From Martinezella lusitana (GTDB lineage Bacteria; Pseudomonadota; Alphaproteobacteria; Rhizobiales; Rhizobiaceae): a stretch of 64,000 nt of DNA. Below are positions 43,845 through 52,738 of this stretch, in pieces (position 1 is the first letter of the stretch; the number at the start of each line of letters is the position of its first letter). A program made the position numbers and the translations under genes. The stretch covers positions 620,001-684,000 of the forward strand of contig NZ_JACHBG010000002.1 in assembly GCF_014207095.1 (NCBI RefSeq), read 5' to 3'. The notes under the pieces are model-generated. The model was not told the origin of the DNA and ran no database searches. It was given only the letters and a program-made list of their open reading frames with translations.

Positions 43845-44156
43845 ATGAGTGACAATGATGTTGTCCTGAAACCAAAGACTAAAACCAAGCCGAAGGTCGA
43901 TAGGCCGAAGCTCTACAAGATCATTCTCGTGAACGATGATTACACGCCGCGGGAATTCGTCATCATGGTACTCAAAGCCGTCTTCCGTATGAGCGAGGAG
44001 ACGGGCTATCGCGTCATGATGACGGCGCACAAGCTCGGTACCTGCGTTGTCATGGTTTGTGCGCGGGATATCGCCGAGACCAAGGCGCAGGAGGCGATTG
44101 ATCTTGCGAAAAGCGGAGGCTTTCCGCTGATGTTCACGACCGAGCCGGAAGAATAG
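43845..44156 (+). CDS. clpS: ClpS2-type adaptor of the Clp protease
   Basis: A 103-aa adaptor. LYKIILVNDDYTPREFVIMVL (from about residue 24), split here as the family marks VNDDYTPREFV, and MMTAHKLGTCVVMVC are the residues that bind N-degron side chains and ClpA. The N-terminal LKPKTKTKPKVDRPKLY and the C-terminal GGFPLMFTTEPEE agree with ClpS2 of Agrobacterium, the second of two ClpS proteins in this group. ATG 43845 gives that N-terminus; 43839 and GTG 43836 are alternatives. No clpA lies beside it, so it supplies an adaptor to a protease encoded elsewhere. Confidence 0.9.
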   Translation: MSDNDVVLKPKTKTKPKVDRPKLYKIILVNDDYTPREFVIMVLKAVFRMSEETGYRVMMTAHKLGTCVVMVCARDIAETKAQEAIDLAKSGGFPLMFTTEPEE

Positions 44157-44171
44157 GGTTACGGTTGCGCC

Positions 44172-44645
44172 TCAGACAGGGCGACGGATTTGATAGCCGG
44201 TCTTGTCCTGCATGAAGCCGCAATTGGCGTAGAAGCGCAGGGTTGCCGGGTCTTTTGACCCCGTCAATAACATGACCTTGTAACAGTCTTTGTCCCACGC
44301 CGTTGCTATTGCCTTACGGATAACCGTGCCGGCGAGGCCGCGCTGGCGGCAATCGGCGTGTGTCACCACATTCTCGATCAGTGCATAGGGCGCACCACCG
44401 CGCGTCAGATTGGGAATGACCGCCAGTGTGACGGAAGAAACGGCCTTCGCGCCGTCAAAGGCGGCAAAGATGGTCATGCCGGGATGGGCGAGGATTTCCG
44501 CGAAACGGCGCTGTGCCAACGATAGCTCCGGCACCGGGTCGTCGGCGTTCAAATGCTGGTACAGGGCAATGAGCGTCGGTAGATCCGCTGCTGTTATCGG
44601 CCGGATGCTAATCTCTGCGCTGTCTTTGAAGGCTGCCCCCGGCAT
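44172..44645 (-). CDS. GNAT-family N-acetyltransferase
   Basis: A 157-aa protein. Acetyl-CoA motif RQRGLAGTVIRKAIATAW (about residues 101-118) and the final helix-strand KDPATLRFYANCGFMQDKTG show the GNAT fold. The substrate is not known. Its start codon sits one base after the pth stop region on the same strand, so it is probably translated from the pth transcript. It is convergent with clpS, 15 bases away. Confidence 0.87.
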   Translation of the reverse strand: MPGAAFKDSAEISIRPITAADLPTLIALYQHLNADDPVPELSLAQRRFAEILAHPGMTIFAAFDGAKAVSSVTLAVIPNLTRGGAPYALIENVVTHADCRQRGLAGTVIRKAIATAWDKDCYKVMLLTGSKDPATLRFYANCGFMQDKTGYQIRRPV

Positions 44646-44646
44646 T

Positions 44647-45366
44647 TCAATTGTCCTTCTTGCCGAACATCCTCTTCAGCATCTCGGCCATGGGGCCGGT
44701 TTCCGGTATCTTCGGTTGGCTGTGGTTGCGCGCCTGATGAATGTGCGATTTGGCAGCCGGCGCCTTCTTCTCCGGCTTCGGTGCATCGTCTTCCGACTTG
44801 CCGCCGAGCGCGAGCGCGATCTTGTTCATCAGCTGCGAATCTTCGCCCCGCACCAGCATGTCGACATTATCGGCAAGCGAATCGAACAGGAGTTCAAGCC
44901 AGTCCCTGTCCACTTTGGCGAAATCGCCGAGGACGTGATTATGCACGAGTTCCTTGGCGCCCGGATGGCCGATGCCGAGGCGCAGGCGTCGATATTCGCG
45001 GCCGACATGCGCGTCGATGGATTTAATGCCGTTGTGACCGCCATGGCCGCCACCGGTCTTCAATCGCGCCTTGCCGGCGACCAGATCAAGTTCGTCGTAG
45101 ATCACCACAAGATGGGAGGGCTCAAGCTTGTAGAAGCGCATGGCTTCCCCGACGGCTTCGCCGGAGAGGTTCATGAAAGTCTGCGGCTTGATGAGCAGCA
45201 CCTTCTCGCCTCCGAGTTCGCCTTCCGCGATCTCGGCCTTGAACTTCTTCGACCAGGGCGAAAAACTGTGGCGACGATGGATCGCATCCACCGCCATGAA
45301 GCCGATATTGTGGCGATTGCTCTGATATTTGGCGCCGGGATTGCCGAGACCCGCGATGAGAAGCAT
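44647..45366 (-). CDS. pth: Peptidyl-tRNA hydrolase
   Basis: This enzyme frees tRNA from peptidyl-tRNA dropped by ribosomes. The 239-aa protein has [18 protein letters not shown] at residues 6-23 (catalytic His in RHNIGF), [13 protein letters not shown], and [14 protein letters not shown] with the catalytic Asp. About 50 extra C-terminal residues, low-complexity and lysine-rich, are common in alphaproteobacteria. ATG 45366 matches the family start. In many rhizobia pth directly follows rplY; here two unrelated genes lie between them. Confidence 0.96.
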   Translation of the reverse strand: MLLIAGLGNPGAKYQSNRHNIGFMAVDAIHRRHSFSPWSKKFKAEIAEGELGGEKVLLIKPQTFMNLSGEAVGEAMRFYKLEPSHLVVIYDELDLVAGKARLKTGGGHGGHNGIKSIDAHVGREYRRLRLGIGHPGAKELVHNHVLGDFAKVDRDWLELLFDSLADNVDMLVRGEDSQLMNKIALALGGKSEDDAPKPEKKAPAAKSHIHQARNHSQPKIPETGPMAEMLKRMFGKKDN

Positions 45367-45439
45367 GCGCTTCACCCCTTGGAAAATGCTGACGCCCTTC
45401 ACCACAAGGAAATGGCGGCAAAGTCAAGTTTAGATGCGA

Positions 45440-46171
45440 TCAGTCGCCGAGATGCAGGCCGTACTTCAGGTAAATTCGCTTCTGCGTTCCGTCGGCGATC
45501 AGCGCGGTCAGTGCCGTCTGCATCTTGCTCAGAAGATCGGGCGGGAAATCCTTTTGGCAGGCGATGCTCAGGGGTTGCTGCGCAAGGACGGCTACCTCTT
45601 CCACCGCGTTGCCTTCGTCCTTCAGCTTGTCGAAGTAGAATTCCGAGATCGGCATCAGGTCGATGCGGTCACTCATCAGCTTCTTCAGGCTTGCCTTGAA
45701 GTCGCTGCCGACGTCGATGCGCTGGAAATTGTTTCGGTGCAATATCGTTGCCGTATAGTCTTCCCGCCAGGTGCCGACGAGATACTGCTTGGCTTCATCC
45801 AGGTTTGCTGCCGCGACCTTGGAACCGCTATGCTTGATCAGGACGCTGCGATCGATCAGCAATGGTTCCACCCATTTGAACAGCGAGTTGCGCTCTTCAT
45901 TATGGGCGGTGGCGAAGACGCAGGTCATCGGTTCCGTCAAGGCCTGATTGTATGCGCGAACCCAGGGCAGCACGGTGATCGTATAGCTCACGCCGATGTC
46001 GGCCATGATCTTCTGAACCTGTTCGGTGGTGGCGCCGACGGGCGTCTTGCCCTCGCGATAGTTGAAGGGCGGATATTCCTCTGTGGTGAAATGAACCGTT
46101 TCAGCGCGAGCTGGAGAGAGAAGAGAGAGCGAAAACAGGCTGGTTGCAATGATGAGCAGCGGCTTTCGCAT
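45440..46171 (-). CDS. Orphan periplasmic solute-binding protein (family 3)
   Basis: A 243-aa protein with a signal peptide (residues 1-22, cleaved near ARAET) and the SBP_bac_3 fold (VHFTTEEYPPFNYREGKTP, TVLPWVRAYNQALTEPMTC, NNFQRIDVGSDFKASLKKL). These proteins normally pass polar amino acids to an ABC importer, but no permease or ATPase gene is here. Instead it starts 14 bases after the stop of a membrane GGDEF-EAL protein, so both are co-transcribed. It may be a sensor for that protein rather than a transport component. Confidence 0.88.
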   Translation of the reverse strand: MRKPLLIIATSLFSLSLLSPARAETVHFTTEEYPPFNYREGKTPVGATTEQVQKIMADIGVSYTITVLPWVRAYNQALTEPMTCVFATAHNEERNSLFKWVEPLLIDRSVLIKHSGSKVAAANLDEAKQYLVGTWREDYTATILHRNNFQRIDVGSDFKASLKKLMSDRIDLMPISEFYFDKLKDEGNAVEEVAVLAQQPLSIACQKDFPPDLLSKMQTALTALIADGTQKRIYLKYGLHLGD

Positions 46172-46185
46172 GCGGTTCCTCTTCG

Positions 46186-48552
46186 CTAGGATGCTTGGGC
46201 TACGGGGGTTGGATGAGCTTGTATCAGGCCCGTCCATATCTTCATCAGATTGTCCGGATGCTGCGGCCGGTAGAAGAGATAGCCCTGGCCATAATCGATG
46301 CCCATGGTGCGCAGGGTCGCGCATTCCTCTTCCGTCTCGACGCCCTCGGCTATGACGGTGCAGTTCATCTTGTGCGAGAGCGTGGTGATGCTTTCGACCA
46401 GCATGCGGCTCTTGGCGCTGACATCGGAAGCCGTGTCGTTGATTGCCCTGATGAAGGATTGGTCGATCTTGATGATGTCGACCGGGAAGCGGTTGATATA
46501 GCTCAGCGACGAATAGCCTGTGCCGAAATCGTCCAGCGCGATGCGGCAGCCATAGCGGCAGATTTCGTTAATGACCATGCGCGTCTCCGGATTGTCATCC
46601 ATGAGCACGGCCTCGGTGATCTCGACGACGATGCGCCGCGGCAAGATATCGTAGCGCGAGAGCAGGGCGGCGATGCGCACCGGCAGCTCCGGCTCGAATT
46701 GGAGCGGCGAGAAGTTGATGGCGAGGTAGGTGTCTTCCATGCCGTCGAGACGGGACAGCTTTGCGAAACTGGCGATCGCCTTTTCCATGATGCGATTGCC
46801 GATGCGCACGATGGACCCGGTTTCCTCGGCGACCTCGATAATGCGGGCAGGAGGCAGGATGCCTTTCTGAGGATGGTTCAGCCGCATCAAGGCTTCGAAG
46901 CCGGCAACCGAGCGGTCGTCGATATTCACGATCGGCTGCAGATATGCCTCGAACCAGTCTTCGTTGAGGCCGCTCTCGATATTGCTTTCCAACTCGGCGC
47001 GACTGCGGGAGTCGTCGAGCATGCCATTGTCGAAGATTTGCGCACCGTTCTTCCCGTCGCGCTTCTTGGCGTACATGGCGATGTCGGATTTCAGCAGCAG
47101 TTCGGCGGCGTTTGCGGCGTGGCGTGGATAGATGGCGATACCGATGCTAGCGCTGAGACGCGCGTCGCCTTCGAAGGGCGCTTCGAAAATTTCCGCGATG
47201 CGGGCGGACATATCGAAGGCCCGCGCTTCCGCGTCCTCGGCCAATAGCAGGATCGCGAATTCGTCGCCGCCCAGGCGAGCTGCAATATCGCCGGGCTTCA
47301 GACATTCCTGCAGGCGCGCGACAAGTTCCCGCAACGCCGCATCGCCGGCGGCATGGCCCATATTGTCGTTGATCCACTTGAAGCGATCGAGGTCGATGAA
47401 GAGGCAGGCGAGCTCGCGCTTGCGTAGGTCTGCCTCGTTGATCTTGGCGTCCAGTGCGGTCTCGAAGCCCTGACGATTGAGAAGGCCGGTCAGGTGATCG
47501 GTGATCGCCTGCCGCAGATTGCGGTCCTCGGATTGCTTGAGCTCGGTGACGTCGGTCATGACCGAAAGCGAGAGGCCGTCCTGGATCGCGGTGGTTTCGA
47601 GGATCAGGACGTCCATGACCCGCTCGTCACGGCAGAGGAATTTCACCGTCACGGCAAGGCGAGCGGCGCTGTCGGGGTTGTCGTGCTTGCGTTCGCTGTA
47701 TTCCGAGCGCGAATCCGGAAGGACCAGGCTTGCGAACCGGCGGCCGAGCACTTCGGCGCGGTCATAACCGGTGGCGGCAAGCCAATAGTCGCTGACGGCG
47801 GCGATGCAATCGTCCTTGTCGAGCGAGAACAGCATAGCGGGCGTCAGATTGTAAGTGTCGGTCGCCCGCCGATGGGCGAATTTCAACTCGGTTTCTTCGC
47901 GCTGTAGCTTGCTCTGCATGTCGTTGAAGCTGCTGGCAAGCCGACCCATCTCGTCGCTCGACTGCCAGTCGACATGATGACGCGAGCCAAGACGGCGGGT
48001 CGCCTCGATGGCATGTGTCAACCGCATCAGCGGCTGAATGACGAAGATGCGGTTGCCGATCAGCGCTGCGCCGAAAACGGTCAACACGGCAAAAATGAAG
48101 ATCGAAATGAAGACGATCTCTTCATTCTTCAGCCCATCGAAGAGGCCGAGTTCGGGATAGTAGACGGTGATGGTGCCGAGTTTCTTGGCGCCATCGACGC
48201 CATTGTAGATGATCGGGCGGGAGACAGATTCCAGATTGCCCTTGTAGGATTTCGGGATGGTCGATTGCGTAACGTCGAGCTGGCCAGAAAGATCGCGGAC
48301 ATTCACCCTGACGATTGCGCCTTCAGCGACCGTCGTAGCGCTGATCTGCGTGACGCTGTCTTCGTCCAGATCCCATAGGGGCTTTGCCAGCGCCTGGGCA
48401 TTGGCGACGAGCAGAACGGTAATGTGATCCTTGATTTCTTTTTCTGCGCGCTCGGAGGAGAGAAAAAGGAACAGAATGAAGAGTGGCGCCACGAAAACCA
48501 GCAGCGCACCGCAGACGATCGCGAAAAACCTGTTTTCGACCGAATGACTCAT
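46186..48552 (-). CDS. Membrane GGDEF-EAL protein with PAS domain
   Basis: A 788-aa inner-membrane protein for cyclic di-GMP. Two helices (about residues 11-35 and 165-185) flank a periplasmic segment of about 130 aa. Then come HAMP (about 190-240), PAS (about 250-360), GGDEF (intact GGDEF in ARLGGDEFAILL) and EAL (GFEALMRLNH, DDFGTGYSS). Both catalytic motifs look complete, so it could make or break cyclic di-GMP. The inhibitory site RxxD reads KPGD, so product feedback may be weak. The frame is open to 48609; ATG 48552 begins the first helix. Confidence 0.93.
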   Translation of the reverse strand: MSHSVENRFFAIVCGALLVFVAPLFILFLFLSSERAEKEIKDHITVLLVANAQALAKPLWDLDEDSVTQISATTVAEGAIVRVNVRDLSGQLDVTQSTIPKSYKGNLESVSRPIIYNGVDGAKKLGTITVYYPELGLFDGLKNEEIVFISIFIFAVLTVFGAALIGNRIFVIQPLMRLTHAIEATRRLGSRHHVDWQSSDEMGRLASSFNDMQSKLQREETELKFAHRRATDTYNLTPAMLFSLDKDDCIAAVSDYWLAATGYDRAEVLGRRFASLVLPDSRSEYSERKHDNPDSAARLAVTVKFLCRDERVMDVLILETTAIQDGLSLSVMTDVTELKQSEDRNLRQAITDHLTGLLNRQGFETALDAKINEADLRKRELACLFIDLDRFKWINDNMGHAAGDAALRELVARLQECLKPGDIAARLGGDEFAILLLAEDAEARAFDMSARIAEIFEAPFEGDARLSASIGIAIYPRHAANAAELLLKSDIAMYAKKRDGKNGAQIFDNGMLDDSRSRAELESNIESGLNEDWFEAYLQPIVNIDDRSVAGFEALMRLNHPQKGILPPARIIEVAEETGSIVRIGNRIMEKAIASFAKLSRLDGMEDTYLAINFSPLQFEPELPVRIAALLSRYDILPRRIVVEITEAVLMDDNPETRMVINEICRYGCRIALDDFGTGYSSLSYINRFPVDIIKIDQSFIRAINDTASDVSAKSRMLVESITTLSHKMNCTVIAEGVETEEECATLRTMGIDYGQGYLFYRPQHPDNLMKIWTGLIQAHPTPVAQAS

Positions 48553-48735
48553 TATTCCGTTTGCTCCCCAGTCGCAGGCCAACCGCATCCTGGGTGCGCC
48601 GCTCCCCACAACTCTTTCGCGTAGATTTTCATGAATCTGTTAAATGTTGCTGAAACTCTGGGGTTAATGGACCTCGATTGAAGTATAGATTCAAGAAATC
48701 TTTATTTTTACTTTCTCTAATATTCGCGCCAAACA

Positions 48736-48770
48736 CGAAAAACCCGCCATCCCAAGGGGGAGGCGGGTTT
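48736..48770 (-). terminator. Terminator of rplY
   Basis: On the minus strand AAACCCGCC pairs with GGCGGGTTT around a loop of 13 bases that contains the smaller stem CCC-TTG-GG, followed by TTCG. It lies 25 bases after the rplY stop. Confidence 0.85.
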
Positions 48771-48794
48771 CGAATGTTACGATGAAGAGGCCGA

Positions 48795-49406
48795 TTAGGC
48801 GCTGGCTTCTTCGCTGCCTTCTTCTTCGGCAAGACCGGCTGCCGGAGCAACGATCGTTGCGATCGTGAAGTCGCGGTCGGCGATGACAGGCGTGACGTTC
48901 TTCGGCAGCTTGACGTTCGAGATATGAACGCTGTCGCCGCTCTTCAGGCCGCTGAGGTCAACGGAGAAGAATTCCGGAATGGCGTCTGCCGGGCAATGAA
49001 CTTCGACTTCGTGACGAACGATGTTCAGTACGCCGCCAGCCTTGAGGCCGGGGGACTTCTCATGGTTTTCGAAGTGAACCGGGATTTCCACGGTAACGGC
49101 GGTGTTGCCGGAAACGCGCAGGAAGTCGACGTGAACCGTGAAGTCACGGACCGGATCGAGCTGATAGTCCTTCGGCAGAACCTTGATCTTCTTGCCGTCG
49201 ACGTCGATCGTTGCGATCGTCGTCAGGAAGCCGCCGGCGTGGATGCGCTTCGTCACCTCATTGGTGTTGAGAGCGATGGAAATGGGGGCCTGCTTGTCAC
49301 CATAGATGACAGCGGGGATCAGACCATTGCGGCGAAGTTCACGGGCGGACCCCTTACCAACCCGTTCGCGCGCCTCGGCCTTGAGCTCGTAGCTTTCGTG
49401 GCTCAT
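48795..49406 (-). CDS. rplY: 50S ribosomal protein L25/general stress protein Ctc
   Basis: A 203-aa long-form L25. Start [20 protein letters not shown] and [12 protein letters not shown] are the 5S rRNA-binding domain (about residues 1-95). The C-terminal beta-rich domain (about 96-190) is the Ctc extension, ending in an acidic tail [10 protein letters not shown]. It binds 5S rRNA in the large subunit and, in the Ctc form, is linked to stress. GGAATAG precedes the ATG. In related rhizobia the order prs-rplY-pth is common; here the three are spread over 9 kb. Confidence 0.95.
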   Translation of the reverse strand: MSHESYELKAEARERVGKGSARELRRNGLIPAVIYGDKQAPISIALNTNEVTKRIHAGGFLTTIATIDVDGKKIKVLPKDYQLDPVRDFTVHVDFLRVSGNTAVTVEIPVHFENHEKSPGLKAGGVLNIVRHEVEVHCPADAIPEFFSVDLSGLKSGDSVHISNVKLPKNVTPVIADRDFTIATIVAPAAGLAEEEGSEEASA

Positions 49407-49706
49407 AGCTATTCCTTTCGAGGTTATTTGGAGAGTTCATCCGGTCGGTCATACGCCGTATCGATTGAACTGGAGGAGGGCGTGCCCTGCCTCATCCGCG
49501 TTGCCTCCAAGGGTGTCTACGCGGACGCGTGGCGTATAATACAAAGTGATGAAAGGTGCAAGCACCCCTGGAAACAGGGGGCTGTGATGACATTGCAACT
49601 GAGAGGCACGAGCCGCAGGTGTCATTTCTATCAACGGCTTGACATATACGCTCGGCCTCTTCAACAGTCGAGTTCAATCGATCAGGGGCAGAAGGTGAGG
49701 TCGAGC

Positions 49707-51146
49707 ATGCGCTCCAAGCTTATCGTCGGCGCGATTTTCTCCGTGGGCCTTACCGGCGCATCGCACGCCGCCGACGTCAGTCAGCGGGGTGCGGACGATC
49801 TCCGCGACATCCTGCTCTCTCCGCTTTCACGCGACCTCGCTCGAAGCGACTTCGTAGCCGTCAAGCCGGCGGGCGACCAATACGAGATTACCTACGATCT
49901 TGCGAAGTTCTTCGACAAGATCAACTCCAACGTGCTTTCGGTGACGGGTTTCAAGCCATTGTCCCTGTTTGCAAAACCTGTCGAACAAGGCCGCTGGCAT
50001 CTCACGGGCGGCAATAGTCTCGATGTCGCCGTGCATTCGCCGACCTCGGATATCGCCTCTTCGATCGCGTCAAGCTCCTTTGACGGCATATTCGATCCGT
50101 CGATCGAGATGATGCGCTCGATGGGCGTCAAATGCGGCGGCGTGAAATTCTCGAGCGTCGGCAGCGGAGCAAAAAGCGGCCGCAAGGTCGATGTCGCCAT
50201 CGACAGCGCCTCGTTTGCCCACACGGTGACCGATAGCAGCGAAGCGGGCAAGGTCGATCTGCAAATGCAAGGCTCGCTTCAGCAACTGAACGAGACGTTC
50301 ACTTTGCCGCAGGGCTCGCCCTTCAGCTTCAGTGCCGATAGCGTTACCACCAACGTTACCGCGACCAGCTTGCCTGTGAAGGAGCTGAGCGCACTCATCC
50401 GGTTCTTCGTTCAGCACATCAAGACCAAGCAGCTTTCGGAGAGCGGCGGCGAGAAATTCGAGCAGCTGGTGCACAAGGCCTTGCCCGTGTTCGGCTCTCT
50501 CGGCAAGACGGTGACGTTGAACAATGCCGTCATCGCGACGGACAAGGGAAAGGTCGGCATCAAGCGGATCGATTACAGCTTCAAGATGGACGGCTTGACC
50601 AAGGCCTCGAATGTCAATCTGGGGCTGCGGGCCGAGCATTTCACACCGGATGCGGGTCTTGTCCCGGCAGCTTACGCGTCCTTCCTGCCGGAGACGCTGG
50701 ATGTGCAGCTCGGTGTTCCCAATATCAATTTTTCCGGCCTCATCGACACAGCGCTTGAGACGATCACCACGCGGGCGGCGCCCATGTCCGGCGAGGCCGT
50801 CAAGCGCACGATGTTCCCGAATGGATACGGCACGCTTGAATTTCCAAAGGTCAGCGCTACTTCGGGCGTCTACGACCTGGAGGTTTCCGGCGCATTGAAG
50901 GGCTCAACCAAGGCGCATTCGGATTATTCGCTGCAGGCGACGATCCTGGCGCGCAATTTCGACAAGACCATTGCCGCCATTCAGGAGGCTGCGAAGGCAG
51001 ACGCCCGTCTCAACAGGGTTTCCATCAGCATGCTGGCCGCAAAGGGGTTTGCGAAGACCGATCCCGACGGCCGTTTGCGCTGGGATGTCACGATGGACGA
51101 GGATCGAACGATAACGGTCAACGGACAGGTGATGAAGAAGCCCTGA
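49707..51146 (+). CDS. DUF2125 periplasmic protein, copy 1
   Basis: A 479-aa protein starting at ATG 49707 after AAGGTGAGG. The signal peptide covers residues 1-22 (cleaved after SHA). The mature part is a long beta-rich DUF2125 protein with no recognised catalytic residues. It shares its start (ADVSQRGADDL), middle patterns (YEITYDL, FDPSIEMM) and end (VNGQVMKK) with the next gene. Function unknown; probably outside the cytoplasm. The frame is open far upstream but not protein-like. Confidence 0.8.
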   Translation: MRSKLIVGAIFSVGLTGASHAADVSQRGADDLRDILLSPLSRDLARSDFVAVKPAGDQYEITYDLAKFFDKINSNVLSVTGFKPLSLFAKPVEQGRWHLTGGNSLDVAVHSPTSDIASSIASSSFDGIFDPSIEMMRSMGVKCGGVKFSSVGSGAKSGRKVDVAIDSASFAHTVTDSSEAGKVDLQMQGSLQQLNETFTLPQGSPFSFSADSVTTNVTATSLPVKELSALIRFFVQHIKTKQLSESGGEKFEQLVHKALPVFGSLGKTVTLNNAVIATDKGKVGIKRIDYSFKMDGLTKASNVNLGLRAEHFTPDAGLVPAAYASFLPETLDVQLGVPNINFSGLIDTALETITTRAAPMSGEAVKRTMFPNGYGTLEFPKVSATSGVYDLEVSGALKGSTKAHSDYSLQATILARNFDKTIAAIQEAAKADARLNRVSISMLAAKGFAKTDPDGRLRWDVTMDEDRTITVNGQVMKKP

Positions 51147-51258
51147 AGCGGCGCAGGCGCGCGTGATGCCGTGGGGCAAAGACACAACTCCGCTTGAAGA
51201 GCCGGATGGTGCTTTTCGAGCTTTCACATTTCTTTTCCATCATATTTGGGGGTAAATT

Positions 51259-52713
51259 ATGCGTTTCAAAGCGGTTGCCGCGGCGGCTGTCCTCGCTGCA
51301 GGTGTGGCTGGCGCCACGCAGGCGGCTGATGTCAGCGAGCAGGGTGCGAAGGATCTTTTCAGCAATCTGACCTATTTCCTGCCCGACGATATTGCCAAGA
51401 GCGGCAGCATCTCGGTAAAGCCGACCGGCTCTCAGTATGAGGTCACCTATGACCTGAAGGCGCTGTTCGACAAGCTCGATATCACTGGTTTCGAGATCAG
51501 CGGCCTGAAGCCATTGACGATGTTTGCGACGCCACTGGACAGCGGCCTTTGGAACGTCGAGGGCAATAATGGCTTTGACATTTCCGCGAAGTCCAAGCCC
51601 GGCACCGACCCTGATGTGGAGTTCCGCTACGCGCTGGCCTCCTCCGTTTTCAAAGGCGTCTTCGATCCGGCACTCCACTATCTGCGATCGGCCGATCTGC
51701 AGGGCAAAGGCATCACCTTCGCCACGAAGACCAACGACGCCAGCGCCCAGAAGAACGAAGGAACGGTCGATAGCATAGGCTACACGCTTTCCTCCGCCGA
51801 TAGTGGCGAGGCCGGCAGGCTCGACGTCAAGATGAACGGAAGCATGCAGTCGTTCTACGACAAGGTTTCGTCCGCGGATGCGACGCTTGCTGAAATCAAG
51901 GTGGCGGCGATCGACTTCAACGCCGGTGCGACCAAGCTGCCGCTGAAGGCCGTCAATTCCATTCTGCACTTCGTCTCCGAGCACAAGGACCAGAAGACGC
52001 TCTCCGACGCGGACAGCAAGGCGCTGAAGGCGCTGTTCATGGATGCCATGCCGATCGTCGGTTCCTTCGATGAGGCCATCACCGCCAAGGATATTTCCGT
52101 TACGACCCCCTTCGGGGAAGGCGGCCTGCAGAAATTGGGTTACTTCGTCAAGTTGGCTGGCCCGACCAACGCGATGAACGCCGATTTTGGATTGAGCGCC
52201 GAAAAGCTTACCTTGGCCACCGGTCTGGTGCCCGAAGACTATATCGCTTTCATTCCCGATGTGACCGACTTCCAGATTCAGATGCCCAACCTGAATTTTT
52301 CGGCCCTGATGGATGTCTTCCAGCAGGCCGATTTCAATGATCCGGAAAGCAAGGCGGCTCTCGACACCAAGTTGCAGGAGGCCATGTTCCCGGACGGCAC
52401 GATGACGATCAACTTCCCGAAGATCAGCGCCGTCTCTGGTCTCTATGATGTCGAGGCGACCGGAAGCATGCGTGGCTGGCTGAACGAGAAAGATCGCGTG
52501 TCTATGAAGATGTCCGTGTTCGCACGTGATCTCGACAAGACGATTGCTGCCGTCCAGGAAGCGGCAAAGACGAAGGCCGATCTTTCCCAGCTCTCCTTCG
52601 GTCTGATGATGGCCAAGGGTTTTGCCAAGACGGATGCTGATGGACGGTCGCGCTGGGACATCGATCTCTCCGATACTGGCAGCGTGACGGTCAACGGCCA
52701 GGTCATGAAGTAA
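51259..52713 (+). CDS. DUF2125 periplasmic protein, copy 2
   Basis: A 484-aa tandem paralog. Signal peptide at residues 1-22 (cleaved after TQA), then ADVSEQGAKDL, YEVTYDL, FDPALHYL and the end VNGQVMK parallel copy 1. Hundreds of residues of beta-strand-like pattern and no membrane helix. GGGGG lies before the ATG. It is 112 bases after copy 1 and 25 bases before an MFS exporter gene, so the three may form one transcript. Confidence 0.82.
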   Translation: MRFKAVAAAAVLAAGVAGATQAADVSEQGAKDLFSNLTYFLPDDIAKSGSISVKPTGSQYEVTYDLKALFDKLDITGFEISGLKPLTMFATPLDSGLWNVEGNNGFDISAKSKPGTDPDVEFRYALASSVFKGVFDPALHYLRSADLQGKGITFATKTNDASAQKNEGTVDSIGYTLSSADSGEAGRLDVKMNGSMQSFYDKVSSADATLAEIKVAAIDFNAGATKLPLKAVNSILHFVSEHKDQKTLSDADSKALKALFMDAMPIVGSFDEAITAKDISVTTPFGEGGLQKLGYFVKLAGPTNAMNADFGLSAEKLTLATGLVPEDYIAFIPDVTDFQIQMPNLNFSALMDVFQQADFNDPESKAALDTKLQEAMFPDGTMTINFPKISAVSGLYDVEATGSMRGWLNEKDRVSMKMSVFARDLDKTIAAVQEAAKTKADLSQLSFGLMMAKGFAKTDADGRSRWDIDLSDTGSVTVNGQVMK

Positions 52714-52738
52714 GCCACTCTGAAATCAGAATGCGACC

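Noticed and set aside
48924..49706. Long N-terminal extension of the first DUF2125 protein
   Set aside because: This part is antisense to rplY and not protein-like. The signal peptide begins at 49707.
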